Positions 1 through 6,978 of a stretch of DNA of 18,684 bases are shown here, in pieces. This DNA comes from Flavobacteriales bacterium. GTDB taxonomy: Bacteria > Bacteroidota > Bacteroidia > Flavobacteriales_D > Crocinitomicaceae. The stretch covers positions 1-18,684 of the forward strand of contig RFNX01000271.1 in NCBI GenBank assembly GCA_009926905.1, read 5' to 3'. Made by a program: the position numbers and the translations under genes. Numbering within the stretch: position 1 is the stretch's first letter; each line of letters begins with the position of its first letter. The notes under the pieces were generated by a model that ran no database searches, was not told the origin of the DNA, and was given only the letters and a program-made list of their open reading frames with translations.

Positions 1-2
1 CT

Positions 3-469
3 TCCAATATGGGTTCAAGCATTATCCACGAGCGTTTTGAAAATGCGAAACCTGCTGAACTAGAGAAAGTAACCGAGAAAGCTAAGTTTGAAGTGATGGA
101 ATTATTGCGCCAAACGATTCGCCCTGAGTTTTTGAACCGTATTGACGAAACGATTATTTTATGCCGTTGACAAAAGACAATGTGCGCGAAATCGTTCAAA
201 TTCAACTCGAAGGTTTGAAACGCTTGTTGGCAGAAAAAGAGATGTCGTTGTATGTTTCCAAAGATGCTTTCGATCACATAGCAGAAGTGGGATACGATCC
301 GTTCTTCGGTGCGCGACCTGTGAAACGTGTGATTCAAAAACAAGTTTTAAATGAACTTTCAAAAGCGCTGTTAAGCGGAACAATAGATAAAGCTTCTCGC
401 ATTGTAATGGATGTTTTTGATGGCAAAATTGTCTTCAGAAAACCAATAATGGCAGAAGAGGAAGTATAA
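3..469 (+). CDS. clpB: ATP-dependent disaggregase ClpB, C-terminal part, frameshifted
   Basis: This is the end of the second AAA+ module of ClpB, the cytosolic hexameric disaggregase that works with DnaK. The 5' end lies outside the window. Positions 3-158 read as the D2 large-domain end, including SNMGSSIIHERF and the RPEFLNRIDE motif. From 161 a different frame gives MPLTKDNVREIVQIQLEGL and the sensor-2 segment GYDPFFGARPVKRVIQKQ, ending with a normal stop at 467-469. The two parts join perfectly if one T is restored in the T run at 157-160, giving RIDETIIF-MPLT as expected for the family. As written, the first frame stops at 168-170 and loses about 100 residues, including the sensor-2 arginine. 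The downstream frame shows no decay, so a sequencing error or a very recent mutation is likely. The family call is firm; whether the gene is functional is open. Confidence 0.9.
157..160 (+). other. Probable one-base deletion in a T run (clpB frameshift)
   Basis: The run has four T; five would keep ClpB in frame. Upstream codons lie at positions divisible by three, and the downstream reading starts at 161, one frame back. The codons here, ATT ATT TTA, do not form a classic X XXY YYZ slippery heptamer, so programmed -1 frameshifting is not the preferred explanation. Confidence 0.8.
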
Positions 470-491
470 TTTTTTTTCATAAGTTAGGTTG

Positions 492-528
492 AAAAGCGAG
501 GTTCGAAAGATCTTCGCTTTTGTTTGTT
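492..528 (+). terminator. Likely intrinsic terminator of clpB
   Basis: Stem AAAAGCGA (492-499) pairs with TCGCTTTT (514-521) across a 14-base loop and runs into a T-rich stretch, TTTTGTTTGTT. It sits 22 bases after the clpB stop. The T tail is interrupted by G, so termination may be partial. Its 3' arm overlaps the longer inverted repeat at 518-558. Confidence 0.5.
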
Positions 529-558
529 GACTGAGGCTCGCGAAGTCAACAAACAAAA
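518..558. repeat. Perfect 15-bp inverted repeat, 11-base loop
   Basis: Arms TTTTGTTTGTTGACT (518-532) and AGTCAACAAACAAAA (544-558) are exact reverse complements around the loop at 533-543. It lies between two convergent genes. The arms overlap both flanking terminator-like hairpins, so only one structure can form at a time on each RNA. Confidence 0.8.
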
Positions 559-585
559 AAAAGGCGAAACAAATTGTCCCGCCTT
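555..585 (-). terminator. Intrinsic terminator of the 607-1143 gene
   Basis: Read on the minus strand, AAGGCG (585-580) pairs with CGCCTT (566-561) across a 13-base loop, followed directly by a run of T (complement of the A run ending at 555). It begins 21 bases after the stop of the minus-strand gene. On the plus strand the same stem is followed by a nine-T run at 593-601 after a seven-base gap, so weak action in that direction is possible. Confidence 0.65.
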
Positions 586-606
586 CAAAAGATTTTTTTT
601 TAGAAA

Positions 607-1143
607 CTACATTCTATATTTTTTGAAAAACGCATCCCAATTCCAAATAAAATTCCCCATAACTTCATCCATTCTTTTTAAGAATAAAGGATTTGGTGCT
701 TGCATTCTTCTGAAATACTCGTCTTGAAAATCGTTCAATTTGTATTTGTGAAAAACAGCTTTTGACATTCCGTAAATCCAATTTTTAGATGGATGGTTCA
801 CGCGAACGATAAAATTTTGATATTCTCTGATAAGATTTTTGAAAGCAATCACTTCCATATCATATATTTTCGCCAATTTTTCGAAGATAATATTCTCAAC
901 TCTGGCAGCTTGGTCAGCGTCAAAAGTACTTTCTAAGTACGATAAATTCCCTACGATTACGATTAAACTGAATTCTCCGTTGTGACTTTCAGTAATATTT
1001 GGGCTTTTTACAAAGGCTGTATCTTCATTTATGATGGATGCAACTTCCTTAAATCCTTTATCAACACTATCGAAAATAGCGTTAATGAAAACATTTGCGA
1101 CTTGATTGTCAGAAAGTTTTCGTTTTATAAGTGTGCTAAACAT
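607..1143 (-). CDS. Uncharacterised 178-residue protein
   Basis: I do not recognise a family. The protein has no signal peptide or membrane segment, so it is probably cytosolic. The N-terminal half is mixed helix and strand in character, with a hydrophobic stretch FSLIVIVGNLSYLES around residues 57-71. The middle contains a likely helix (ADQAARVENIIFEKLAKIYD), and the C-terminus is rich in aromatic and basic residues, including NFIWNWDAFFKKYRM at the very end. It stands alone: convergent with clpB, divergent from the cyclophilin, with a TAnnTTTG box upstream and a terminator downstream. That supports a genuine single-gene transcription unit. ATG at 1143 follows an A-rich leader, normal for this phylum. 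Nothing in the context gives a function. Confidence 0.75.
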   Translation of the reverse strand: MFSTLIKRKLSDNQVANVFINAIFDSVDKGFKEVASIINEDTAFVKSPNITESHNGEFSLIVIVGNLSYLESTFDADQAARVENIIFEKLAKIYDMEVIAFKNLIREYQNFIVRVNHPSKNWIYGMSKAVFHKYKLNDFQDEYFRRMQAPNPLFLKRMDEVMGNFIWNWDAFFKKYRM

Positions 1144-1172
1144 TAGTTTTATTGTTTGTGTTGGTCTAAATA

Positions 1173-1180
1173 CAAAGTTA
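1173..1180 (-). promoter_or_regulatory. -7 promoter box TAACTTTG for the 607-1143 gene
   Basis: The minus strand carries TAACTTTG, an exact match to the Bacteroidota TAnnTTTG box, about 29 bases before the ATG at 1143. No convincing TTG -33 element is seen at the usual 17-23 base spacing, so this rests on the -7 box alone. Confidence 0.45.
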
Positions 1181-1317
1181 ACATTCAGTTAAAGAAGGCA
1201 CAGGAGCGTTAAAAATTGGTTATTAACTAAGTTTTCAACAGACATGTTAAGTGGTGATTGTTCAAAACTCTATGTTGAGCAAAAAGAAACTACTTTTAAT
1301 TTCGTGAAAAATTTGAA

Positions 1318-1773
1318 ATGAAAGGAATAATTAAAACAAACAAAGGAGACATGCACGTAACCTTTTACGACAAAGATGCTCCGAATACAGTAGCTAACAT
1401 GGTAAAACTTGCGAAATCGGGTTATTATGATGGTTTAAAATGGCATCGTGTGATTCCTGATTTTGTGATTCAAGGTGGTTGCCCAAATTCGAAAGATGGC
1501 GCTAACGGAATTCCAGGAACAGGTGGACCAGGTTACCAAATCGATTGTGAGTTGGATGCCGAAAATCAATTTCACGATAGAGGTGTACTTTCAATGGCGC
1601 ATGCAGGAAGAAATACTGGTGGATCTCAATTTTTCGTTTGTCATTCAAGAAGAAACACCGCGCATTTGGATAGAAATCATACATGTTTCGGAATCGTAAC
1701 GGAAGGTTTGGATGTGTTGGATGAAATTCGTCAAGGAGATAGCATTGAAACGATTCAGATTATTGAAGATTAG
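1318..1773 (+). CDS. Cyclophilin-type peptidyl-prolyl isomerase
   Basis: The product is a 151-residue single-domain cyclophilin that catalyses cis-trans isomerisation of peptide bonds before proline. There is no signal peptide, so it is cytosolic. Catalytic features are visible: HRVIPDFVIQGG at residues 43-54, with the active-site arginine at 44, and GSQFFVCHS at 102-110. NTAHLDRNHTCFG at 113-125 aligns with the human CypA segment that holds the cyclosporin-contacting tryptophan; here that position is His116, so low cyclosporin sensitivity is inferred. The length matches minimal bacterial cyclophilins. The gene is followed by its own terminator, suggesting a monocistronic unit. An 11-codon ORF (1272-1307) lies just upstream but has no other support. 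The ATG at 1318 starts exactly at the first beta strand, with no room for an alternative. Confidence 0.95.
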   Translation: MKGIIKTNKGDMHVTFYDKDAPNTVANMVKLAKSGYYDGLKWHRVIPDFVIQGGCPNSKDGANGIPGTGGPGYQIDCELDAENQFHDRGVLSMAHAGRNTGGSQFFVCHSRRNTAHLDRNHTCFGIVTEGLDVLDEIRQGDSIETIQIIED

Positions 1774-1820
1774 TTTAAGATTTTTGAACTTAACTAAATT
1801 ACAGAATGAAGAAAATCAAG

Positions 1821-1847
1821 AACCGGTAGCAATATCGGTTTTTTTTT
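1821..1847 (+). terminator. Intrinsic terminator after the cyclophilin gene
   Basis: AACCG (1821-1825) pairs with CGGTT (1836-1840) across a 10-base loop, followed by an unbroken T run to 1847. It begins 47 bases after the stop codon. Confidence 0.7.
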
Positions 1848-1881
1848 GCGACCAATATTTCAGTGCATTTTAGATAATTAA

Positions 1882-1891
1882 TGTAATTTTA
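1882..1891 (+). promoter_or_regulatory. Possible -7 box TAATTTTA very close to the start codon
   Basis: TGTAATTTTA ends four bases before the ATG at 1896. It differs from TAnnTTTG at the last base. The identical 10-mer at the same distance precedes the gene at 18481. If it is a -7 box, transcription would begin at or next to the ATG. No good TTG -33 element was found, so support is weak. Confidence 0.3.
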
Positions 1892-1895
1892 GAAC

Positions 1896-2816
1896 ATGAA
1901 AACAATCAAACATTTTTTTGTGGTTGCCATTTTAGCGGTAACATCCCCAGCTTTTTCTCAATTATTACAGTCAAAACAAGACGAAAAAACACAACTTTAC
2001 GGTTTTGTTAATGAGGAAGATAAGTACGTAGTAAATCCAATTTATAAAGAGGTAGATTATAATTTTGGTTATCGTGAAGGAGGGATTTTTAAAGTGGTAG
2101 ATGTAAACGATAAAATTGGCTTTGTTGATGTAAAAGGAAAAATTGTCGTTGCTTGTAAATACGAATATACTGAGAGTTTTGAGAATGGATATGCAGTCGT
2201 AAGGATTGCAAAAGGAGAGTATGATTACTTATACGGTTTGATAGATAGCCTTGGAAAGGAAGTTATTCCATTGAAATATGGTCGATTGGAATATTACGCA
2301 GACGATAAAGTGTTAGTCTTTGGAATGGAGAATGCTTCCGACGTTGGTTTGATGAATTTAAAAGGTCAAGTATTGATTCCAGAACAATATGCTTTTTGGT
2401 CAAAAAAAATTACAAAAGGTTTATGGCCTGTAGCCAAAAATGATAAATGTGGTGTAGTTAATCTTAAAAATGAAATTATTGTCCCTTTTGAATATGCAAT
2501 GATTGAAGGCTATTCTGAAAGTCTAGGAATCGCACCTGCACAAAAAGAAGAAAATGGGAAATTTGGTTTTATTGATAGAACTGGAAAAACAGTAATACCT
2601 TTTGAATATGAATTTGGCTGGCCGCATGAGAGATTAATTTCGGTTAAAAAGAATGGAAAATGGGGTTTAATCGACATCAATAATAAAATCGTATTGCCAT
2701 TTGAATACGCGGAAATCATATCTTTCTACGAAAACTCAGTTTGGGTCATCAAAAATGAAGGGGAGGAAATGTTTGAGTTGGACTTGATTACGAAACAGAA
2801 AGTTGTGAAGAATTAA
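1896..2816 (+). CDS. Exported WG-repeat protein
   Basis: The 306-residue protein begins with a clear signal peptide (hydrophobic core FFVVAILAVTSPAFS, likely cut before Gln22). The rest is built of about seven WG-type repeats of the form GxxxxxGKxVIPxxYxxxxxF, for example KIGFVDVKGKIVVACKYEY, KFGFIDRTGKTVIPFEYEF and KWGLIDINNKIVLPFEYAE. WG repeats are common in exported Bacteroidota proteins and probably form a beta-rich binding or scaffold surface; no enzymatic role is known. There is no lipobox and no C-terminal T9SS-like tail, so the mature protein is probably periplasmic. The last segment (EEMFELDLITKQKVVKN) departs from the repeat. The gene stands alone after the cyclophilin terminator and converges with maf, the stops only three bases apart. 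Family assignment is firm; function is unknown. Confidence 0.9.
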   Translation: MKTIKHFFVVAILAVTSPAFSQLLQSKQDEKTQLYGFVNEEDKYVVNPIYKEVDYNFGYREGGIFKVVDVNDKIGFVDVKGKIVVACKYEYTESFENGYAVVRIAKGEYDYLYGLIDSLGKEVIPLKYGRLEYYADDKVLVFGMENASDVGLMNLKGQVLIPEQYAFWSKKITKGLWPVAKNDKCGVVNLKNEIIVPFEYAMIEGYSESLGIAPAQKEENGKFGFIDRTGKTVIPFEYEFGWPHERLISVKKNGKWGLIDINNKIVLPFEYAEIISFYENSVWVIKNEGEEMFELDLITKQKVVKN

Positions 2817-2832
2817 AAATTAAAAATTAAAA
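2812..2832. repeat. Three tandem copies of ATTAAAA between convergent genes
   Basis: Three exact copies of the 7-mer ATTAAAA cover the junction. They supply the stop codon of the WG-repeat gene (TAA, 2814-2816) and, on the other strand, that of maf (TAA, 2822-2820). No terminator hairpin is present here. Confidence 0.75.
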
Positions 2833-3377
2833 ATCGCGACATACAATTCATGTGTTGGTAAACCCATAACATTCGTGTAAGAACCATTGATTTTTTCAAC
2901 GCCAATCAACCCAATCCAATCTTGGATGCCATACGAACCTGCTTTATCAAAGGGATTATAATTCTGAATGTAATACTCAATTTGTTTATCGCTTAAATTT
3001 CCAAATTTCACTTCCGTTTTAACCGAAAAGATTTTAGTTTTATGAAGCGATTTTAAAGCTACACCCGTAATCACAAGATGTGTATTTCCCGAAAGTTGGC
3101 TTAAAATTTCGTGTGAATTTTGTCTGTCAGTTGGTTTCCCTAAAATTTGATTGTCGATAATTACAACTGTGTCGGAACAAATCAACAAATCATCTTTTTC
3201 AAGTGAATCGACCAATGCGTTTGCTTTGGCTTCTGCTAAAAATGCTGCTACTTTTTCAACGGGAATTTCATCTGAGAATGACTCGTCGATATCTGGACTC
3301 ATTGTTCGAAATTCGAAGCCCATCGCTGCCAAAAGTTCTTTCCTTCTCGGCGAAGTGGAACCTAAAATGATATTCAT
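2820..3377 (-). CDS. maf: Maf-family nucleoside triphosphate pyrophosphatase
   Basis: Maf proteins hydrolyse non-canonical or excess nucleoside triphosphates to the monophosphate and pyrophosphate in the cytosol. The 185-residue product shows the family motifs: GSTSPRRKELL near the N-terminus (residues 6-16), CSDTVV at 67-72 with the presumed catalytic Asp69, LGKP at 79-82, TGVAL at 104-108 and DKAGSYGIQ at 144-152. The DTVV form is that of the YhdE (dTTP/UTP) group rather than the YceF group, so dTTP/UTP preference is inferred. The frame extends upstream to an ATG at 3422, but MNIILGSTSPRR at 3377 is the usual Maf start, and this ATG overlaps the stop of the upstream prenyltransferase gene as ATGA. 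That implies translational coupling. It is the last gene of the queE operon. Confidence 0.93.
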   Translation of the reverse strand: MNIILGSTSPRRKELLAAMGFEFRTMSPDIDESFSDEIPVEKVAAFLAEAKANALVDSLEKDDLLICSDTVVIIDNQILGKPTDRQNSHEILSQLSGNTHLVITGVALKSLHKTKIFSVKTEVKFGNLSDKQIEYYIQNYNPFDKAGSYGIQDWIGLIGVEKINGSYTNVMGLPTHELYVAIFNF

Positions 3378-4300
3378 AAAGTATTGGTGAATAATGCACA
3401 AATCCCAACCAACATGCTCCATTTTATAATCGTATTGATTGGGTCAAAAGGAAATTCTTTTCGAATAAGGTAAAGTACGAAGCAAGCAATGTTCAAGCAA
3501 GCTGAAACGATTAATAAGATTATAGATATCAAATTAATTGAAATCATTTCTTGGGAAATTGCAACTGCTCCAATGATTAAGGGAATTTGAAGCAGCACAA
3601 CAGAAACCAAACCAGCTTTGCGTTCTCCAATTTTCATAGGCAACGAAAATACATGAATCAATTTATCGCCGGTCACGTCTTGAATATCTTTTGAAATTTC
3701 ACGCGATAAATTTTGAAAAAAGGCACAAATGACAAAGAAATAAATGAAGGAATAATCCAAGTAAGTTGACCAAGTTTCTTTGTGATACGGGGAAAATGGT
3801 GCGGCACTTTCATTCGCAACTTTGAAATACCAAACGGCTAAAAGCGGAACCAGTGATGTCAATGAAGCGATTATAATGTTTCCAATCAATAGTTTCTTTT
3901 TGAAATTCGCACTGTAGAACCACAATAAATTCATCGCGGCCAAATGAATGAAGACGAACAAAAAACTGTGGTAACGAATCGTTAATAAAATGGAAATGAA
4001 AACAGCTGCTAAATTTAAAAACCAGTGGATGACAATTGCCCAACGTTTTTTTAAGTATTTGGAAATCACCAATTTTTGTGGTTTGTTTACTCTGTCTGCA
4101 CGCACATCAAAATAGTCGTTAATCATGTTTCCAGCAGCTGCTATTATTACCGTTGAAAGAATTAACAAGCAGTAATCAAAAGCGTTGAAATCAATCTGCA
4201 AGTAGTCGTTTACTTTTAAAATGTAATACGCCACACCGACCATTGTTAATACAATTATCAGCAGGTTAACTACTCGAATCAATCTCAAAAATGGTATCAT
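3374..4300 (-). CDS. UbiA-family prenyltransferase
   Basis: This integral membrane protein of 308 residues has about eight to nine hydrophobic segments. Both aspartate-rich motifs of the UbiA superfamily are intact: NDYFDVRAD at residues 61-69 and DIQDVTGD at 205-212. They bind the Mg-diphosphate of the prenyl donor. The short FYSANFKKKLLIGN segment (128-141) is also typical. Bacteroidota homologues of this type are commonly named geranylgeranylglycerol-phosphate geranylgeranyltransferase, after the archaeal-lipid enzyme. The true substrate cannot be read from the sequence, and a quinone or other polyprenyl role remains possible; no menaquinone gene is adjacent. Its ATG (4300) overlaps the stop of the PorE-like gene as ATGA, and its stop overlaps the maf ATG in the same way. 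Confidence 0.88.
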   Translation of the reverse strand: MIPFLRLIRVVNLLIIVLTMVGVAYYILKVNDYLQIDFNAFDYCLLILSTVIIAAAGNMINDYFDVRADRVNKPQKLVISKYLKKRWAIVIHWFLNLAAVFISILLTIRYHSFLFVFIHLAAMNLLWFYSANFKKKLLIGNIIIASLTSLVPLLAVWYFKVANESAAPFSPYHKETWSTYLDYSFIYFFVICAFFQNLSREISKDIQDVTGDKLIHVFSLPMKIGERKAGLVSVVLLQIPLIIGAVAISQEMISINLISIILLIVSACLNIACFVLYLIRKEFPFDPINTIIKWSMLVGICALFTNTL

Positions 4301-6312
4301 GGTAAGATAGTATAAACTGTTCTACGATTTTTTTGGTGTGCTTGTTCTTTTTCGATGTCGCTTGAAAGTTTAGCTATTTCAGCATCGGAAATAATTGGTG
4401 TTATTGAACCAAATCCTTTGTAAGTCAAACGCGTATCAGAAATCCCATTTGCAATTAAATAATCGTAAACGGTTTTTGCACGGTCATTGGAAAGTTTCAA
4501 ATTCTCGTCTTTATTTCCACGTGAATCGGTATGTCCGCCTAATTCAATTCTAATTTTTGGATTCTTTTTCAAATATGAAACAAATTCATTCAATTCCACT
4601 TTCGATTCTGGACGAAGAGTCGATTTTCCTAAATCAAAGAAAACGTTCGCCAACACATTCTCTTTTTGACTTGTTTCAGGATTCAATGGAATGTCCAAAT
4701 GATAACTGTCTTTTCCGTCAGGAATCAACAAATTGAAATTAAGAGTGTAAGGAAAATAACCAGTATAAGTCACACTGATTGCATATTCTCTATTGATTGG
4801 CAAAGCGACCATAAATGTACCATCCACTTTATCGGCATCTGAAATAATCATCACTTTTCCAGTTTTTAAATCTGTTAATTGGAAATGTCCTGGAATTGAA
4901 TTTTTAGTAACGGCATCAAAAACTTTACCTTCAAAATAAAGTGTTTTAACTGGACGCAATTCTTGTGGCAATTCAAAATAGTAAATATCTAAATCACCAT
5001 ATCCGCCAGCACGATTGGAAGCAAAAAAAGCAATTTCACCATTTGGAGCCACCAATAATGAATTTTCATCATAAATGGTATTGATAGGATAACCTAAATT
5101 CTCAGGTTTTGACCAATTTCCATTTTCGTCCATTCGGGTAACAAATAAATCGGAGCCACCCATTCCAACGTGTCCTCGACTTGCAAAGTATAGTGTACGT
5201 CCATCGGGGTGAATACATACAGATTCTTCCGCATAAGTTGTATTAACATTATTCGGTAAACGTTGTGCCGTACCCCAAGTTCCGTCAGTTTGTAAATAGG
5301 AAACATAAATATCAGAATCTCTACTTCCGCTGCGATTTCGAATTCCTCGGATGAAATAAAGTGTTTTTCCATCGGCAGAAAGTGACGGTTGTGTTTCCCA
5401 ATGCATTGTGTTTACATTTCCAGGAAGATTGATAGGATTCGTCCATTTGTTGCCGATTCGTTGCGTAAAAAACAAATCACAACTTCCTTTTCCTTCGCGA
5501 TTTTCTCCATAATACGTTCCAGTTTCATCTGAACAGCCCACAAAAATCAAACTTTTTCCATCAGAAGCTATTGTTGGAGCTCCTTCATTATTAATTGTAT
5601 TTACATTTTGTGGCATCGGAAATGAAGTTCCCCATTTTTTGTCATCGCCAAAGTTAGAAACGAAAAAATCTTCTTGTGCAAAATAATGTTCGACTCTTGG
5701 ATCATTTATTCGTCGTGTAAAAAGCAATGTTTTACTATCTACAGTTAGTGTTGGGAAGTATTCTGGCAAAGCGGTATTGATTCCAGGTCCAACATTTATT
5801 GGATTAAACGGTTTTGGATTTTGAATCGCATTTTTTGCAAAGCGTGCATTGGATTGCATTTGTCGTGCCTGACCAATTAAATTTTCATTTGCATTTGGAT
5901 TTCGGAGAAATCGTTCAATATTTGTCATTGCATCGTCGTATTGACCGATTGCTAATTGAGAAGCTGATAGATAATATAAAGTAGAGCCGCTCACACTGTG
6001 ATTAGGGTCAATTTCAAGCGCTTTTTTATAATGAACGATTGCATTAACGTAATCATTCGTACGTTCGAATAATTCTGCAATCAGCAAATGTGCTTCCCAA
6101 AATTGCGGATCTTTCTCCAATGCTTGATTGGCAATCTCAATTCCTTTTTTATAATCAGGACCTTTTTGCGGGTCAAAATTAGCGTCAGGAGCTTTTTGTG
6201 CTTCTTCAAAAAGTTTAATAGCTTTTTTGTTTGAAGTAGAGTAGGGAAATTGCGCTGTTGAGCAACCAATAATAAAGAAACTGAAAAATAGCAGGTAGAA
6301 AAATTTGTTCAT
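4297..6312 (-). CDS. PorE-like OmpA-family lipoprotein (TPR, PD40 propeller, OmpA_C)
   Basis: The 671-residue protein begins with a lipoprotein signal (FFIIGC, lipidated Cys17). TPR-like helices follow at about 25-160 (for example YVNAIVHYKKALEIDPNH). A WD40/PD40-type beta-propeller spans about 180-450, with repeats such as FPTLTVDSKTLLFTRR, PSLSADGKTLYFIRG and CIHPDGRTLYFASRG. A carboxypeptidase-regulatory-like domain covers 458-530. The OmpA peptidoglycan-binding domain covers about 555-671: NVFFDLGKSTLRPES, then GGHTDSRG and NDRA, with Asp596 and Arg611 at the positions that hold diaminopimelate. This domain order is the one described for PorE, a T9SS-associated outer-membrane lipoprotein that anchors the machinery to peptidoglycan. 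Bacteroidota encode several such proteins, so orthology is inferred only. It lies nine bases after queE and overlaps the prenyltransferase start. Confidence 0.9.
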   Translation of the reverse strand: MNKFFYLLFFSFFIIGCSTAQFPYSTSNKKAIKLFEEAQKAPDANFDPQKGPDYKKGIEIANQALEKDPQFWEAHLLIAELFERTNDYVNAIVHYKKALEIDPNHSVSGSTLYYLSASQLAIGQYDDAMTNIERFLRNPNANENLIGQARQMQSNARFAKNAIQNPKPFNPINVGPGINTALPEYFPTLTVDSKTLLFTRRINDPRVEHYFAQEDFFVSNFGDDKKWGTSFPMPQNVNTINNEGAPTIASDGKSLIFVGCSDETGTYYGENREGKGSCDLFFTQRIGNKWTNPINLPGNVNTMHWETQPSLSADGKTLYFIRGIRNRSGSRDSDIYVSYLQTDGTWGTAQRLPNNVNTTYAEESVCIHPDGRTLYFASRGHVGMGGSDLFVTRMDENGNWSKPENLGYPINTIYDENSLLVAPNGEIAFFASNRAGGYGDLDIYYFELPQELRPVKTLYFEGKVFDAVTKNSIPGHFQLTDLKTGKVMIISDADKVDGTFMVALPINREYAISVTYTGYFPYTLNFNLLIPDGKDSYHLDIPLNPETSQKENVLANVFFDLGKSTLRPESKVELNEFVSYLKKNPKIRIELGGHTDSRGNKDENLKLSNDRAKTVYDYLIANGISDTRLTYKGFGSITPIISDAEIAKLSSDIEKEQAHQKNRRTVYTILP

Positions 6313-6321
6313 CGAGACGTT

Positions 6322-6945
6322 TTAAGGAATTTGCATAAACTTATGAGTCTGTAACGAGATTCGCCATTTTTTGTTACTCTTCACATAATCTATTATTAAA
6401 GGTAACAATTTGTCTTGTTTACTCCATTCAGGTTGTAAGTGTAATTTACAATCAGGATTCAATTTTTGAGCGTGTTCTTCAGCCCAAGCTAAATCGGAAG
6501 GATGAAAAATAACCACTTTCAATTCATTTGCTTTTTGATATGCCTCTTCCACTGGAGCTTTGAATTTTTTTGGTGAAAAACAATACCAATCAATCGCACC
6601 GTTTAATTCATAACAACCTGAAGTTTCAATTGCAACTTCGATTTTTCTTATATGAAGTTCATTTACAATAGTTGTTAAGTCATACATCGCAGGTTCTCCG
6701 CCTGTAATTACCACAAAATTAGTCTCACTTTTCTCCACTTGAAGCAATAAATTTTCTATTGAAACCAACGGATGTTCATTTGAATCCCAACTCTCTTTAA
6801 CGTCGCACCAGACACAACCTACGTCGCATCCAGCTAAACGAATAAAGTAAGCAGCGCGCCCAGAATGCGCGCCTTCTCCTTGTATAGTATAGAAATTTTC
6901 CATCACTGGAAGTTCCTTTGTTGTATCTACATTTTTAAAGTGCAT
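6322..6945 (-). CDS. queE: 7-carboxy-7-deazaguanine synthase, radical SAM
   Basis: QueE converts 6-carboxytetrahydropterin to 7-carboxy-7-deazaguanine, the key ring contraction on the route to preQ0 and queuosine. It uses a 4Fe-4S cluster and S-adenosylmethionine in the cytosol. The 207-residue product carries NFYTIQGEGAHSGRAAYFIR near the N-terminus. Its cluster motif is Cys40-x3-Cys44-x2-Cys47 (CDVGCVWC), and TGGEP at 81-85 binds SAM. The C-terminus LQTHKFMQIP is typical. The frame extends to a TTG at 6951, but the first ATG is at 6945 and fits the family length. A TACATTTG promoter box ends three bases upstream of that ATG and overlaps the TTG, which argues further for the ATG. It is the first gene of a four-gene operon. 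No queC, queD or queF is nearby. Confidence 0.94.
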   Translation of the reverse strand: MHFKNVDTTKELPVMENFYTIQGEGAHSGRAAYFIRLAGCDVGCVWCDVKESWDSNEHPLVSIENLLLQVEKSETNFVVITGGEPAMYDLTTIVNELHIRKIEVAIETSGCYELNGAIDWYCFSPKKFKAPVEEAYQKANELKVVIFHPSDLAWAEEHAQKLNPDCKLHLQPEWSKQDKLLPLIIDYVKSNKKWRISLQTHKFMQIP

Positions 6946-6948
6946 AGG

Positions 6949-6975
6949 CAAATGTAGTTATTTCAGAACGTTCAA
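6949..6975 (-). promoter_or_regulatory. Promoter of the queE operon
   Basis: On the minus strand TTG (6975-6973), 16 bases, then TACATTTG (6956-6949), an exact TAnnTTTG match. The -7 box ends only three bases before the queE ATG, so the mRNA would be leaderless or nearly so. The spacing is one base under the usual 17-23. Confidence 0.5.
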
Positions 6976-6978
6976 CTG

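Noticed and set aside
150..170. Programmed -1 frameshifting in clpB.
   Set aside because: The codons ATT ATT TTA do not make a canonical slippery heptamer, and I know of no recoding in ClpB; a one-base indel explains it more simply.
1272..1307. An 11-codon ORF (MLSKKKLLLIS) ending 10 bases before the cyclophilin ATG, possible leader peptide.
   Set aside because: No start-site evidence, low-complexity Lys/Leu composition expected by chance in AT-rich DNA, and no attenuator-like hairpin follows.
3378..3422. A 15-residue N-terminal extension of Maf from the ATG at 3422.
   Set aside because: Maf proteins start just before GSTSPRR, and the ATG at 3377 forms an ATGA overlap with the upstream stop, so the extension is just open frame inside the prenyltransferase gene.
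6946..6951. A TTG start for QueE two codons before the ATG.
   Set aside because: The TTG lies inside the TACATTTG promoter box, and the ATG at 6945 suffices for the family length.
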